Shown here: in pieces, positions 24,755 through 34,861 of the stretch | How the letters are laid out: every line of letters begins with the position of its first letter | Numbering within the stretch: position 1 is the first letter of the stretch | Origin: Rhodothalassiaceae bacterium | GTDB taxonomy: Bacteria; Pseudomonadota; Alphaproteobacteria; Sphingomonadales; Rhodothalassiaceae | NCBI GenBank assembly: GCA_026004935.1 | Contig: BPKC01000001.1 | Span: forward strand, 1,341,491-1,405,490 | DNA length: 64,000 nt | Direction: 5' to 3' | Notes under the pieces: model-generated | Seen by the model: the letters and a program-made list of their open reading frames with translations, nothing else | What the model was told of the DNA's origin: nothing | Database searches by the model: none | Program-made: the position numbers and the translations under genes

Positions 24755-27106
24755 GTGCCGAGTTTTTCGAGCCATCTGGAGCAGACGCTGCATCGGGCTC
24801 TCGCCGAGGCGAGCCGGCGCCGCCACGAGTATGCGACGCTGGAGCATCTGCTGCTGGCGCTCATCGACGACCCGGACGCATCGGCGGTGCTCAAGGCCTG
24901 CAATGTCGACTGCAACCTCCTGCGCCGCAATCTCGAGGACTATCTGGACAACGAGCTGGAGAGCATCCGCGTCGAGGACGGCGTCGTGGAGGCGACGCCG
25001 ACCGCCGGCTTCCAGCGCGTCATCCAGCGTGCGATCCTGCATGTGCAGAGCTCGGGCCGTGACGAGCTCACGGGCGCCAACGTGCTGGTCGCGCTGTTTT
25101 CCGAGCGCGAAAGCCACGCCGTCTACTTCCTGCAGCAGCAGGACATGACGCGGCTCGATGCGGTGAGCTACATCTCCCACGGCATCGCCAAGTCGCCGCA
25201 GCACCATGAGCGGCGCACCGCGCGCGGAGCCGAGCAGGCGGGCGAGGGGCCGCGCCCGGGAAGCGCGGGCGGCTCGTCGTCGAAGAGCAAGTCGGGCGAG
25301 AGCGCGCTCGAGACCTACTGCGTCAATCTCAACGAGAAGGCGCGCGACGGCCGGATCGATCCGCTGATCGGCCGCCAGCTCGAGGTCGAGCGCACGATCC
25401 AGATCCTGTGCCGGCGCTCCAAGAACAATCCGCTTCTCGTCGGCGATCCCGGCGTCGGCAAGACCGCGATCGCCGAGGGCCTGGCGCGCAAGATCGTCGA
25501 GGGGGATGTCCCCGATGTGCTCAAGAACGCCACGATCTTCGCCCTCGACATGGGGGCGCTGCTCGCAGGCACGCGCTACCGCGGCGATTTCGAGGAGCGG
25601 CTCAAAGCCGTCGTCCAGGAGCTCGAGGAATACGAGGGCGCGATCCTGTTCATCGACGAGATCCACACCGTGATCGGTGCGGGCGCCACCTCGGGCGGGG
25701 CGATGGACGCATCCAATCTGCTGAAGCCCGCGCTGGCCTCCGGCGCGATCCGCTGCATCGGGTCGACGACCTACAAGGAGTTCCGCAGCCACTTCGAGAA
25801 GGACCGGGCGCTGCTGCGGCGCTTCCAGAAGATCGACGTCAACGAGCCGTCGATCGAGGATGCGATCAAGATCATGAAGGGCCTGAAGCCCTATCTCGAG
25901 AAGCACCACAAGGTCCGCTACACCCGCGAGGCGCTGCGGGCGGCGGTGGAGCTGTCGGCCCGCTACATCACCGACCGCAAGCTGCCCGACAAGGCCATCG
26001 ACGTGCTGGACGAGACGGGTGCGGCCCAGATGCTGCTGCCGCCGTCGCGGCGCAAGAAGGTCGTCGGGGTGAAGGACATCGAGGCGGTGGTGGCGAAGAT
26101 CGCGCGCATCCCGCCGAAGTCGGTGACGAAGGACGACGTGCGCGTGCTCGCCAATCTCGAAAGCGATCTGAAGCGCGTCGTCTTCGGCCAGGACCGGGCC
26201 ATCGAGGCGCTGGCGGCGAGCATCAAGCTCGCGCGCGCGGGGTTGCGCGAGCCGAACAAGCCCATCGGCTGCTATCTCTTCTCCGGGCCGACGGGTGTCG
26301 GCAAGACGGAGGTCGCCCGCCAGCTCGCGCGGCTGATGGGCGTCGAGCTCATCCGCTTCGACATGTCGGAGTACATGGAGCGCCACACCGTCTCGCGGCT
26401 GATCGGCGCGCCGCCCGGCTATGTCGGCTTCGACCAGGGCGGGCTGCTGACGGATGCCATCGACCAGCATCCGCATTCCGTGCTGCTGCTCGACGAGATC
26501 GAGAAGGCGCATCCGGATCTCTTCAACCTGCTCCTGCAGGTGATGGACGCCGGCCAGCTCACCGACCACAACGGCAAGAGGATCGACTTCCGCAACGTCA
26601 TCCTGATCATGACGACGAATGCCGGGGCGGCCGAGCTGTCGAAGAGCGCCATCGGCTTCGGACGCGAGACCCGCGAGGGTGCGGATGACGAGGCGATCAA
26701 GCGGCTGTTCACGCCGGAGTTCCGCAACCGCCTCGATGCCGTGATCCCGTTCGACTATCTCTCGCTGGACATCGTCGAGCGGGTGGTCGAGAAGTTCATC
26801 CTGGAGCTCGAGCTGCAGCTCGCCGAGCGGCACGTGACGATCACCATCGACGAGGCGGCGAGGCGCTGGCTCGCCGAGCGCGGCTACGACCGGCTCTACG
26901 GTGCGCGGCCGCTCGCCCGGCTGATCCAGGAGAAGATCAAGAAGCCTCTGGCCGACGAGCTTCTGTTCGGCCGGCTCAGGGACGGCGGCCAGGTGGTCAT
27001 CCGCATCGAGGACGACAAGATCGCCTTCGACATCGCGGGTGCCCGCGACTCCGCATCCCAGCGCCAGGGCAACGGCAAGCCCGCCGCCCCGGAACCCGCC
27101 GTGTGA
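24755..27106 (+). CDS. clpA: ClpA, ATPase subunit of the ClpAP protease
   Basis: 783 aa with GTG start (AGGAAGGAACAGGAA upstream). Clp N-domain (1-145), a low-complexity G/S-rich linker (about 165-185), AAA-1 with Walker [10 protein letters not shown], and AAA-2 with Walker [10 protein letters not shown]. It ends with the C-terminal D2 small domain. The long middle domain of ClpB is missing, which separates it from ClpB. It unfolds substrates and threads them into ClpP. The N-domain is the docking site for ClpS encoded just upstream. Confidence 0.96.
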   Translation: MPSFSSHLEQTLHRALAEASRRRHEYATLEHLLLALIDDPDASAVLKACNVDCNLLRRNLEDYLDNELESIRVEDGVVEATPTAGFQRVIQRAILHVQSSGRDELTGANVLVALFSERESHAVYFLQQQDMTRLDAVSYISHGIAKSPQHHERRTARGAEQAGEGPRPGSAGGSSSKSKSGESALETYCVNLNEKARDGRIDPLIGRQLEVERTIQILCRRSKNNPLLVGDPGVGKTAIAEGLARKIVEGDVPDVLKNATIFALDMGALLAGTRYRGDFEERLKAVVQELEEYEGAILFIDEIHTVIGAGATSGGAMDASNLLKPALASGAIRCIGSTTYKEFRSHFEKDRALLRRFQKIDVNEPSIEDAIKIMKGLKPYLEKHHKVRYTREALRAAVELSARYITDRKLPDKAIDVLDETGAAQMLLPPSRRKKVVGVKDIEAVVAKIARIPPKSVTKDDVRVLANLESDLKRVVFGQDRAIEALAASIKLARAGLREPNKPIGCYLFSGPTGVGKTEVARQLARLMGVELIRFDMSEYMERHTVSRLIGAPPGYVGFDQGGLLTDAIDQHPHSVLLLDEIEKAHPDLFNLLLQVMDAGQLTDHNGKRIDFRNVILIMTTNAGAAELSKSAIGFGRETREGADDEAIKRLFTPEFRNRLDAVIPFDYLSLDIVERVVEKFILELELQLAERHVTITIDEAARRWLAERGYDRLYGARPLARLIQEKIKKPLADELLFGRLRDGGQVVIRIEDDKIAFDIAGARDSASQRQGNGKPAAPEPAV

Positions 27107-27316
27107 CGCGCGCGGCGAACGGAAAGCGGTGGCGGAGATCCGCCCTGCGGATGCACGCAAGGCGTTCTTGAGGCAGGCGGGGCTCGCCGGCGCAGCCGCT
27201 TTCTGCGCATAGCGCCTTTACAGGGCCGCGCGGCATCCCATATCCGGTCGGAAGACGGGCCGCGGCCGCCGGGACGGCGCCGCGCGGCCGGCGACGGGAA
27301 AGCAGGAGACATCGGC

Positions 27317-27649
27317 ATGGACGAGGCGTTGCGGCAGCGGATCGACGAGGCGATCAGGCGCGATGACGTCGTGCTCTTCATGAAGGGCACGCCGACCTTC
27401 CCGCAGTGCGGATTTTCGGCGGTCGTCGTGCAGATCCTGCAGCACATGGGCGTGCCCTTCCGCGCCTATGACGTGCTGCCGGATCCCGAGCTGCGCCAGG
27501 GGATCAAGGAATACACCAACTGGCCGACGATCCCGCAGCTCTACGTGAAGGGCGAGTTCATCGGCGGCTGCGACATCGTGCGCGAGATGTTCGAGACCGG
27601 CGAGCTCAAGACCCTCTTCGAAGAAAAGGGCATCCTCGCCCGCGCCTGA
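27317..27649 (+). CDS. grxD: Monothiol glutaredoxin (Grx4/GrxD type)
   Basis: 110 aa with the CGFS active site (31-34) typical of monothiol glutaredoxins, followed by the cis-proline segment [20 protein letters not shown] for glutathione binding. Family role: a glutathione-ligated 2Fe-2S cluster carrier and iron-homeostasis partner of BolA. A bolA gene, often upstream in alphaproteobacteria, is not found in this window. The 210 bases before it show no other gene. It is convergent with the unknown gene at 27745. Confidence 0.93.
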   Translation: MDEALRQRIDEAIRRDDVVLFMKGTPTFPQCGFSAVVVQILQHMGVPFRAYDVLPDPELRQGIKEYTNWPTIPQLYVKGEFIGGCDIVREMFETGELKTLFEEKGILARA

Positions 27650-27744
27650 GCCGTCCGCCGGCCGGCGCAACTGCGCGGCCCGCACCGGGATGGACGAAAG
27701 CGCATACCCATCCGCCCCCGGCCCATCGGCGGCCGGACAGGCGG

Positions 27745-28332
27745 TCAGTCGAAGAGTGCGTCGATATCGGCCTGGCTGATGCTGTCGGCGTCTTCTCCGG
27801 CGTCGTCCCCGCCCGCTCCCGGCGCGGCGACCGCCCCGACCTCCTCGATGCCCCCGGGGCCGCAGTGGACGATGCCGTTTATCGCGGACACCAGCGCCCG
27901 GATTTCCTCGAGCCGTGGCTGAAGCTCCGCCGCCAGTGCCGCGGCGTCGCCATCGGCCGCGAGCGGCGCGACGGCCGCAAGCGTCTCAAGGATCCGCTCG
28001 CCGAGCTCGCGGCTGCGGGCGTCGAAGGCCTCGCGCACCTCGGGCGGTGCGAGCTCGTAGGCGGCGATCGCGAGCTCCTTGTCGCGAAAGCCGGTGCGCC
28101 GGAAATGTTCCGGATAGGAGATCGGGCGCCAGTCGCGCACCTCCTCCAGCGCCTCGGGCATATCGGGCGCCAGCTCGAGCAGCATGATCACCTCGTTGAA
28201 ATGATTGAGGTAATCGGTCGCAAGGAAGCTGTTCTCGTCGATGTTGGTGCCGGCGAGCTGGCGGCGCAGCACGGCGCGCTCGCGGGCAAGTTCGTCACCT
28301 GCTGCGATGGCCGAGGCCCGATGCTGCACCAT
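27745..28332 (-). CDS. Unknown protein ending in a FliM-like peptide
   Basis: 195 aa, mostly helical, no family recognised. Residues about 25-70 (ENSFLATDYLNHFNEVIMLL) look like a conserved helical core. The C-terminal 40 residues are acidic and flexible and end in SISQADIDALFD. That tail resembles the N-terminal CheY-P-binding peptide of FliM (SQxEIDALL), here placed at the C-terminus. A role in chemotaxis or flagellar control, for instance as a CheY-binding or phosphatase-like protein, is an inference. No chemotaxis gene is adjacent; the flagellar operon begins about 12 kb away. GGAG lies upstream of the ATG. Confidence 0.7.
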   Translation of the reverse strand: MVQHRASAIAAGDELARERAVLRRQLAGTNIDENSFLATDYLNHFNEVIMLLELAPDMPEALEEVRDWRPISYPEHFRRTGFRDKELAIAAYELAPPEVREAFDARSRELGERILETLAAVAPLAADGDAAALAAELQPRLEEIRALVSAINGIVHCGPGGIEEVGAVAAPGAGGDDAGEDADSISQADIDALFD

Positions 28333-28546
28333 TCCCGCTGTCTCCGGCGTTGTCGCGATACCGACCCGTCTGGCTCACCCGGCGATCGCCGGCTCGATGC
28401 GAGTCGCGCCGATCCGGCGCGTGCACGACGCTAGCCCATGGCGCCTTGCCCAAAAGTTAACCGGGCCGCCATGCGTTCATTTTCAAGGCGCTGTGAGAGT
28501 CCCTGCGGGCCGATCAGAAGGCGACTCCCGCAGCCGGCGCGTCCAT

Positions 28547-28565
28547 GGTAAACTCCGCATTTACC
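28547..28565. promoter_or_regulatory. Palindrome in a divergent gap (operator-like)
   Basis: GGTAAA and TTTACC are separated by seven bases, 37 bases upstream of the 85-aa gene at 28602. It is a symmetric, A+T-leaning site in an otherwise G+C-rich region, as expected for a repressor operator. Confidence 0.4.
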
Positions 28566-28601
28566 GATGGGGTCCGGTTCACCTGATCGAAGCAGGGAGC
28601 G

Positions 28602-28859
28602 ATGCTGACGGTCCTGGAGAAGCTGCGTCGGCGTGAGCGCGGGAATCCCGCGGCGGTCGCGGCGCACCCGGTTCTCGAGCCCGGCACCCTGCTCAGCATC
28701 GGCCGGCCGGGTGCCGTGATACGGCTCGACCGCAGGCTGGAAGGCGCGGGCGGCCACCGCTACTGGATCGTCTCCGAGCTTGCGGGCGACTGCTCCCGGC
28801 GGGCCACCCGGCGCGTCATCAGCGAGGAGAAGCTCGGCCGGCTGCTCGCGGGCGGCTGA
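28602..28859 (+). CDS. Small protein of unknown function
   Basis: 85 aa with a good ribosome site (AGGGAG before the ATG). The central part ([20 protein letters not shown]) is beta-rich; the rest is basic. It has no signal peptide, cysteines or recognised motif. The reading frame ends 190 bases before mccB, so it may be co-transcribed with the leucine-degradation genes or stand alone under the palindrome at 28547. I do not recognise a family. Confidence 0.6.
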   Translation: MLTVLEKLRRRERGNPAAVAAHPVLEPGTLLSIGRPGAVIRLDRRLEGAGGHRYWIVSELAGDCSRRATRRVISEEKLGRLLAGG

Positions 28860-29049
28860 ATCTCCCGCCGCGCCGCGGCCCGTTCCCGCGCTGTGCCGTT
28901 CGTCCCGTTCCCGGGACGCAGGCCCGTCCCGCGGCCGAAACCCTTTCTTCCGTCTTCCCGATTGGCTATCAGCGGGGGCGCGGTCCACGGCCCGCCGCTT
29001 GCGGCAGGCCGGTGGCATCCGGGGCAGCAGGACGGGGTGCGGGCGCAGC

Positions 29050-30657
29050 ATGTCGATCATCAGATCCGGTATCGATCCGCGCGATGAAGGCTTCCGCCGC
29101 AATGCCGAGGCGATGGCGGCGCTCGTCGCGGACCTCAGGGAGAAGATCGCCGCGATCGCGGAGGGCGGTCCGGCCCATGCGCGCGAACGGCACAAGGCGC
29201 GCGGCAAGCTGCTGGTGCGCGAACGCATCGACCTGCTGCTGGACCCCGGCGCGCCCTTCCTCGAGCTGTCGCAGCTCGCCGGCTACGGGATGTACGAGGA
29301 TGACGTTCCGGCGGCCGGCATCGTCACCGGCATCGGCCGGGTCAGCGGGGTCGAATGCATGATCGTCGCGAACGACGCCACCGTGAAGGGCGGCAGCTAC
29401 TATCCCATGACGGTGAAAAAGCACCTGCGCGCCCAGGAGATCGCGGAAGAAAACCGGTTGCCCTGCATCTATCTCGTGGACTCGGGCGGGGCCAATCTTC
29501 CGCGCCAGGACGAGGTCTTCCCCGACAAGAACCACTTCGGCCGCATCTTCTTCAACCAGGCGCGGATGTCGGCGAAGGGAATCCCCCAGATCGCGGTGGT
29601 GATGGGCTCCTGCACCGCCGGCGGCGCCTATGTGCCGGCGATGGCGGACGAGAGCATCATCGTCCAGAACCAGGGCACGATCTTCCTCGGCGGCCCGCCG
29701 CTGGTCAAGGCGGCGACCGGCGAGGAGGTCTCGGCAGAGGAGCTCGGTGGCGGCGACGTCCATGCGCGGATCTCGGGCGTCGTGGACCATCTCGCCCGCG
29801 ACGACGCCCAGGCGCTCGTGATGGCGCGGCGGATCGTCGCGCGGCTCAACTGGCGCAAGCAGGGGCGGCTGGAGATCGCCGAGCCGCGCGAGCCGCTCCA
29901 TGATCCGGCCGAGATCGGCGGCATCATCCCGGCCGATCCCCGCCAGCCCTATGACGTGCGCGAGGTGATCGCCCGGATCGTCGACGGCTCGGAGTTCGAC
30001 GAGTTCAAGAAGAACTACGGCACGACGCTGGTGACGGGCTTTGCGCGGATCTGGGGCTATCCGGTCGCGATCCTCGCCAACAACGGCGTGCTGTTCTCGG
30101 AGTCGGCCCTGAAGGGTGCGCATTTCATCGAGCTCGCCTGCCAGCGGCGGATCCCGCTCGTCTTCCTGCAGAACATCACCGGCTTCATGGTCGGCAGGAA
30201 GTACGAGCACGGCGGCATCGCGAAGGACGGCGCGAAGCTGGTGACCGCCGTGGCCTGCGCGGACGTTCCGAAGTTCACGGTGATCATCGGCGGCTCCTTC
30301 GGGGCGGGCAACTACGGCATGTGCGGGCGCGCCTACGGGCCGCGGTTCCTGTGGATGTGGCCGAACGCGCGCATCTCGGTGATGGGCGGCGAGCAGGCGG
30401 CCAACGTGCTCGCCACCATCCGCCGCGACGCGCTGGCCAAGAAGGGGATCGACTGGCCGGCCGAGGAGGAGGAGGCCTTCAAGGCCCCCATCCGCGAGCA
30501 GTACGAGCGCCAGGGTCATCCCTATTATGCGAGCGCGCGGCTGTGGGATGACGGCATCATCGCTCCCGAGGATACCCGCCGCGTGCTGGCCATGGGGATT
30601 TCCGCCGCCCTCAACGCGCCCGTCGCCGACACCCGCTTCGGCGTCTTCCGGATGTAG
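29050..30657 (+). CDS. mccB: Methylcrotonyl-CoA carboxylase carboxyltransferase subunit
   Basis: 535 aa. The two carboxyltransferase subdomains have the acyl-CoA and biotin binding stretches ([55 protein letters not shown]). The pattern [10 protein letters not shown] is typical of MccB rather than propionyl-CoA carboxylase. With MccA it carboxylates 3-methylcrotonyl-CoA in leucine and isovalerate breakdown. The start at 29050 begins [10 protein letters not shown], matching family starts; upstream in-frame codons are not similar. It is followed 34 bases later by the hydratase gene. Confidence 0.93.
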   Translation: MSIIRSGIDPRDEGFRRNAEAMAALVADLREKIAAIAEGGPAHARERHKARGKLLVRERIDLLLDPGAPFLELSQLAGYGMYEDDVPAAGIVTGIGRVSGVECMIVANDATVKGGSYYPMTVKKHLRAQEIAEENRLPCIYLVDSGGANLPRQDEVFPDKNHFGRIFFNQARMSAKGIPQIAVVMGSCTAGGAYVPAMADESIIVQNQGTIFLGGPPLVKAATGEEVSAEELGGGDVHARISGVVDHLARDDAQALVMARRIVARLNWRKQGRLEIAEPREPLHDPAEIGGIIPADPRQPYDVREVIARIVDGSEFDEFKKNYGTTLVTGFARIWGYPVAILANNGVLFSESALKGAHFIELACQRRIPLVFLQNITGFMVGRKYEHGGIAKDGAKLVTAVACADVPKFTVIIGGSFGAGNYGMCGRAYGPRFLWMWPNARISVMGGEQAANVLATIRRDALAKKGIDWPAEEEEAFKAPIREQYERQGHPYYASARLWDDGIIAPEDTRRVLAMGISAALNAPVADTRFGVFRM

Positions 30658-30691
30658 GGGATGGGCCGCGCACTGCTGGGGAGCCGAAGCC

Positions 30692-31519
30692 ATGTCTGAA
30701 ACCCTGGAAATCGGGCTCGAGGACGACGGTGTCGCCACCGTCCGGCTGAACCGGCCGGACGTGCACAACGCCTTCAACGAGGAGCTTATCGCCGCACTCC
30801 ACCGGGCCTTCGACGAGCTCGGGCGCGATGAGGCGGTGCGTGTCGTGATCCTGCGCGGGCGCGGGGCGAATTTCTGCGCCGGCGCGGATCTCGACTGGAT
30901 GCGCCGGGCCGCCGACTTCGGGCCGGAGGAGAACCGGCGCGACGCCGAGAAGCTTTCCGAGATGCTCCATGCGCTCAACAGCCTGCCGAAGCCGGTCGTC
31001 GCTCTGGTTCACGGTGCCGCGGTCGGCGGCGGGGTGGGGCTTGTGGCCTGCGCGGACATCGTGGTTGCGGTGCGCGATGCGCGCTTCGCCTTCACGGAGG
31101 TGCGGCTCGGGCTCACACCGGCCACCATCAGCCCCTATGTGATCGCGAAGATCGGCGAGAGCGCGGCCCGCCGCTATTTCCTGACCGGCGAGCGCTTCGA
31201 TGCGATTGCCGCCCACGACATGGGGCTGGTGCACGAGCTCGTGGGCGGGGTCGAGGATCTGGACACCGCCGCCGCGCGCATCACGGCGGCGCTTCTTGCC
31301 GCCCCGCCCGGGGCGCTCGCCGCCACGAAGGCGCTGATCGCCACCGTCAAGGGCCGGTCCATTGATGCCGCTTTGCGGCGCGAGACCGCGCGCATCATCG
31401 CCGAGCGGCGCGAGAGCGACGAGGCGCGCGAGGGCATCGCCGCCTTCTTCGCCCGGCGGCGACCCGGCTGGGCGCCGGCACGCAAGGACGATGCGCGGAC
31501 GAGGCAGGGGGAAGGATGA
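30692..31519 (+). CDS. Enoyl-CoA hydratase family protein, probably methylglutaconyl-CoA hydratase
   Basis: 275 aa crotonase fold. The oxyanion-hole segments GANFCAGADLDWM and HGAAVGGGVGLVACADIV are present, and the catalytic glutamate region FTEVRLGLTPATISPYV is typical of methylglutaconyl-CoA hydratases of the LiuC/AtuE type. Position between mccB and mccA supports hydration of 3-methylglutaconyl-CoA to HMG-CoA, the next step after the carboxylase. HMG-CoA lyase is not found in the window. The stop lies four bases before the mccA GTG. Confidence 0.88.
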   Translation: MSETLEIGLEDDGVATVRLNRPDVHNAFNEELIAALHRAFDELGRDEAVRVVILRGRGANFCAGADLDWMRRAADFGPEENRRDAEKLSEMLHALNSLPKPVVALVHGAAVGGGVGLVACADIVVAVRDARFAFTEVRLGLTPATISPYVIAKIGESAARRYFLTGERFDAIAAHDMGLVHELVGGVEDLDTAAARITAALLAAPPGALAATKALIATVKGRSIDAALRRETARIIAERRESDEAREGIAAFFARRRPGWAPARKDDARTRQGEG

Positions 31520-31523
31520 GGCC

Positions 31524-33563
31524 GTGCCGCTTTTCGAGCGCATCCTGATCGCCAACCGCGGGGAGATCGCCCGGCGCGTGATCCGCAGCTGCCGGGCGCT
31601 CGGCGTCTCGCCCGTCGCGGTCTATGCCGAACCCGATCGCGACGCCCCCCATGTGCGCGAGGCCGACGAGGCGCTGGCGCTCCCGGGCGCGGATCCCCGC
31701 GCGGCCTATCTGGACGCCGCGGCGCTGATCGCGGCGGCGAAGGCGGCGGGTGCCGAGGCGATCCACCCGGGCTACGGCTTCCTCTCGGAAAACCCGGCCT
31801 TCGCGGAAAGCTGTGCCGAGGCCGGCATCGTCTTCATCGGGCCGCCGCCCGGGGCCATGCGCGCCATGGCCGAAAAGGACGCCGCCAAGCGGCTGATGGC
31901 CGAGGCGGGCGTGCCGGTGGTGCCCGGCTATCACGGTGCCGAGCAGGACGAGGCGACGCTTCTGGCCGAGGCGCGGCGCATCGGCTTTCCCGTCCTCATC
32001 AAGGCGGTCGCCGGCGGCGGCGGCAAGGGCATGCGGCTGGTCGAGCGCGAGGCGGATTTCGCCGAGGCGCTGGCGGCCGCCCGGCGCGAGGCGGCGGGCG
32101 CCTTCGGCAACGACCGCGTGCTCATCGAGCGGTACGTCACCCGCCCGCGCCATGTGGAGGTGCAGGTCTTCGGCGATGCGACGGGGCGCGTCGTGGCGCT
32201 GTATGAGCGCGACTGCTCGATCCAGCGTCGCCATCAGAAGATCGTCGAGGAGGCGCCGGCCCCCGGCCTGCCGGAGGAGCTGCGCGCGCGGATGCTCGAG
32301 GCGGCGGTCCGCGGCGCCGAGGCGATCGGCTATGTGAACGCCGGCACGATGGAGTTCATCGTCGATGCCGCCGGCCCCCTCGATGCCGGGACCCCCTTCT
32401 ACTTCATGGAAATGAACACGCGCCTGCAGGTCGAGCATCCGGTGACCGAGATGGTGACCGGGCTCGATCTCGTCGCCTGGCAGATCCGGGTTGCGGCCGG
32501 CGAGCCGCTGCCGGCGGACTGGCCGCCGCCGCTTTCCGGGCATGCGATCGAGCTGCGGCTTTATGCCGAGGATCCGGCCCGTGGCTTCCTGCCGCAGACG
32601 GGGCGGATCTTCCACCTGCGCCTGCCGGAGGGCCGGCCGGGCATCCGCGCGGACTTCGGTGTGGAGGAGGGGGGCGCCGTCACGCCGCATTACGACCCGA
32701 TGATCGGAAAGCTCATCGCCCATGGCGCGGACCGGGAGGAGGCGCGGCGGCGCCTGATCGCGGCGCTCGATGCGCTCGAGATCGCGGGGGTGAGGACGAA
32801 CCGGGCGTTCCTGCGCCGCGTCGTCTCGCATCCCGCCTTCGCCGAAGGCCGGGTCGACACGCGCTTCGTCGCGGACCACGAGGCCGAGCTCCAGGGCGGG
32901 GATGAGGCGCCGGCGTTCACGGACTGGGCGCTTGCGGCCGCCGCCGTCCAGCACAGGCGGGTGCACGTGCGCCGGCGGCATGCCGCGCAGGGCGGGCCGG
33001 ATCCGCATTCGCCGTTTGGCCTTGCAGATGGCTTCCGCCTCAATCTGCCGGCCACCGAAGAGATGCTTCTGTCGGCCGGCGGTGCGGATCGCAGGCTGCA
33101 ACTTGTCCATGAAGGCGAGTGCGGCCTTCTCGTGCGGGATGGCGAGGAAAGCGTGCGTATCGGGCTTGCGGGCGAGGACGGCGAAGGCCGCCTTCTCCTG
33201 CGTCTGGATGGCCGGCTGGTGCGTCTGCGCGCCGTCGAGCGCGACCACGAGCTGCATCTGTTCGTGGACGGCCGGCATCTCGTCTTCCATCGCCATTCGG
33301 CGCGCTGGGAGGACGAGGAGGAGGCCGAGGGCCCGGGCGAGCTGCGCGCGCCGATGCCGGGCAGGGTGCTCGCGCTCAAGGTGAAGGAGGGCGAGGCGGT
33401 GGAGCGCGACGCGGTGCTGCTCGTGCTTGAGGCGATGAAGATGGAGCATCCCTTGCGCGCCCCGCGCGCCGGCATCGTCCGCAAGCTTGCGGTGCGCGAG
33501 GGCGACCAGGTGGAGGAGGGTGCGCTGCTGCTCGCGCTCGCCGACGCCGGGGATGGCGCCTGA
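31524..33563 (+). CDS. mccA: Methylcrotonyl-CoA carboxylase biotin-carboxylase/BCCP subunit
   Basis: 679 aa. The start is a GTG at 31524, preceded by GGGGGAAGG and fitting the family N-terminus PLFERILIANRGEIARR. Biotin carboxylase domain (1-450) with glycine-rich ATP loop AVAGGGGKGMR and MEMNTRLQVEHPVTE. BT-like middle domain, then biotinyl domain with EAMKMEHPL, whose lysine is biotinylated. The subunit carboxylates biotin with bicarbonate and ATP and hands it to MccB. Confidence 0.94.
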   Translation: MPLFERILIANRGEIARRVIRSCRALGVSPVAVYAEPDRDAPHVREADEALALPGADPRAAYLDAAALIAAAKAAGAEAIHPGYGFLSENPAFAESCAEAGIVFIGPPPGAMRAMAEKDAAKRLMAEAGVPVVPGYHGAEQDEATLLAEARRIGFPVLIKAVAGGGGKGMRLVEREADFAEALAAARREAAGAFGNDRVLIERYVTRPRHVEVQVFGDATGRVVALYERDCSIQRRHQKIVEEAPAPGLPEELRARMLEAAVRGAEAIGYVNAGTMEFIVDAAGPLDAGTPFYFMEMNTRLQVEHPVTEMVTGLDLVAWQIRVAAGEPLPADWPPPLSGHAIELRLYAEDPARGFLPQTGRIFHLRLPEGRPGIRADFGVEEGGAVTPHYDPMIGKLIAHGADREEARRRLIAALDALEIAGVRTNRAFLRRVVSHPAFAEGRVDTRFVADHEAELQGGDEAPAFTDWALAAAAVQHRRVHVRRRHAAQGGPDPHSPFGLADGFRLNLPATEEMLLSAGGADRRLQLVHEGECGLLVRDGEESVRIGLAGEDGEGRLLLRLDGRLVRLRAVERDHELHLFVDGRHLVFHRHSARWEDEEEAEGPGELRAPMPGRVLALKVKEGEAVERDAVLLVLEAMKMEHPLRAPRAGIVRKLAVREGDQVEEGALLLALADAGDGA

Positions 33564-33584
33564 GAGGCAGAGGGGGAGGGGAAG

Positions 33585-34844
33585 ATGGCCGATGACGCCG
33601 TCCGCGACGGGCTCGCGATCACGCTTGAGGACGTGGAGGCCGCCCGTGACCGCATCCGCGATGCGCTCGTGCGCACGCCGGTGATCCGCTCGGGGCCGCT
33701 GTCGGATCTCGTCGGCGCGGAGGTGTTCCTGAAGCTCGAGATCTTCCAGTACACGGCCTCGTTCAAGGAGCGCGGCGCGCTCAACCGCCTGCTTGCGCTG
33801 AGCCCCGACGAGCGCCGGCGCGGGGTGGTCGCGATGTCCGCCGGCAATCATGCGCAGGGCGTCGCGCGCCACGCCGCCCGGCTCGGGATCCCGGCGACCA
33901 TCGTGATGCCGCGCACGACGCCGTTTACCAAGGTCCGCAACACCGAGCGCCTGGGGGCGGAGGTCGTGCTCGTCGGCGACACCCTCCAGGAGGCGCTCGA
34001 TCACGCCCGCCGGCTGGAGGCGGAGGGCCGCGTCTTCATCCATCCCTTCGACGATCCGCTGATAATGGCGGGCCAGGGCACGCTCGCCCTCGAATTCCTG
34101 AAGGACGTCCCCGATCTCGATGCGCTGATCGTGCCGATCGGCGGGGGCGGGCTGATGGCCGGCGTCGCGGTGGCGGCGAAGGGCGTGCGCCCCGACATCC
34201 GGATCTTCGGCGTCCAGTCCGAGAACTATCCGTCCATGAAGGCGGCACTCGAGGGCCGCGAGATTACGCCGAAGCCCATGACGGTGGCCGAAGGCATCGC
34301 GGTCAAGGCGCCCGGGCGGCTGACCCTGCCCATCGTGCGGGCGCTGGTGGACGACATCTTCGTGGTCGAGGAATGGCGGATCGAGGACGCCATCGATCTG
34401 CTGGCCGAGGTCGAGAAGATCGTCGTCGAGGGCGCCGGGGCCGCTCCGCTCGCCGCGCTGCGGCGCGAGCGCCGGGCCTTCGAGGGGCGGCGGGTCGGGC
34501 TGGTGGTGACCGGCGGCAACATCGATCCGAGAACGCTTACCGCCTGCATGCTGCGGCGGATGGTGCGCGACGGCCGGCTGGCGCGGCTCAAGGTCACGAC
34601 ACCCGACGTGCCGGGCTCGCTCTCGCGCATCACCGCGGTGATCGGACGTGCCGGCGGCAACATCCTCGACGTCGTCCACCAGCGGCCGTTCGCCGCCGCC
34701 CCCGTGCGCTATACCGAGATCGAGCTCGTGGTCGAGACCAAGGACCGCGCCCATACCGAACAGCTCATCGCGGCGCTTGCCGGCGAGGGCTTCGCGGTGG
34801 AGAACATCTCGGGGGACACGCACAGAAAGGCGCAATCTCTTTAA
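33585..34844 (+). CDS. ilvA: Threonine ammonia-lyase with C-terminal ACT-like domain
   Basis: 419 aa. Fold-type II PLP enzyme with K61 in TASFKERGA, the phosphate loop GGGGL and NHAQG. The C-terminal 80 residues (GSLSRITAVIGRAGGNILDV) form an ACT-type regulatory domain. Expected reaction: threonine to 2-oxobutanoate plus ammonia; the length matches the single-ACT TdcB-like branch common in alphaproteobacteria. It follows mccA by 21 bases and may be part of the same transcript, joining amino-acid catabolism genes. The biosynthetic or catabolic role cannot be told from sequence. Confidence 0.9.
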   Translation: MADDAVRDGLAITLEDVEAARDRIRDALVRTPVIRSGPLSDLVGAEVFLKLEIFQYTASFKERGALNRLLALSPDERRRGVVAMSAGNHAQGVARHAARLGIPATIVMPRTTPFTKVRNTERLGAEVVLVGDTLQEALDHARRLEAEGRVFIHPFDDPLIMAGQGTLALEFLKDVPDLDALIVPIGGGGLMAGVAVAAKGVRPDIRIFGVQSENYPSMKAALEGREITPKPMTVAEGIAVKAPGRLTLPIVRALVDDIFVVEEWRIEDAIDLLAEVEKIVVEGAGAAPLAALRRERRAFEGRRVGLVVTGGNIDPRTLTACMLRRMVRDGRLARLKVTTPDVPGSLSRITAVIGRAGGNILDVVHQRPFAAAPVRYTEIELVVETKDRAHTEQLIAALAGEGFAVENISGDTHRKAQSL

Positions 34845-34861
34845 CGGGGGCAAAAACACTC

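Noticed and set aside
31395-34859. 1154-aa minus-strand ORF
   Set aside because: It covers mccA and ilvA on the other strand and is a composition artefact.
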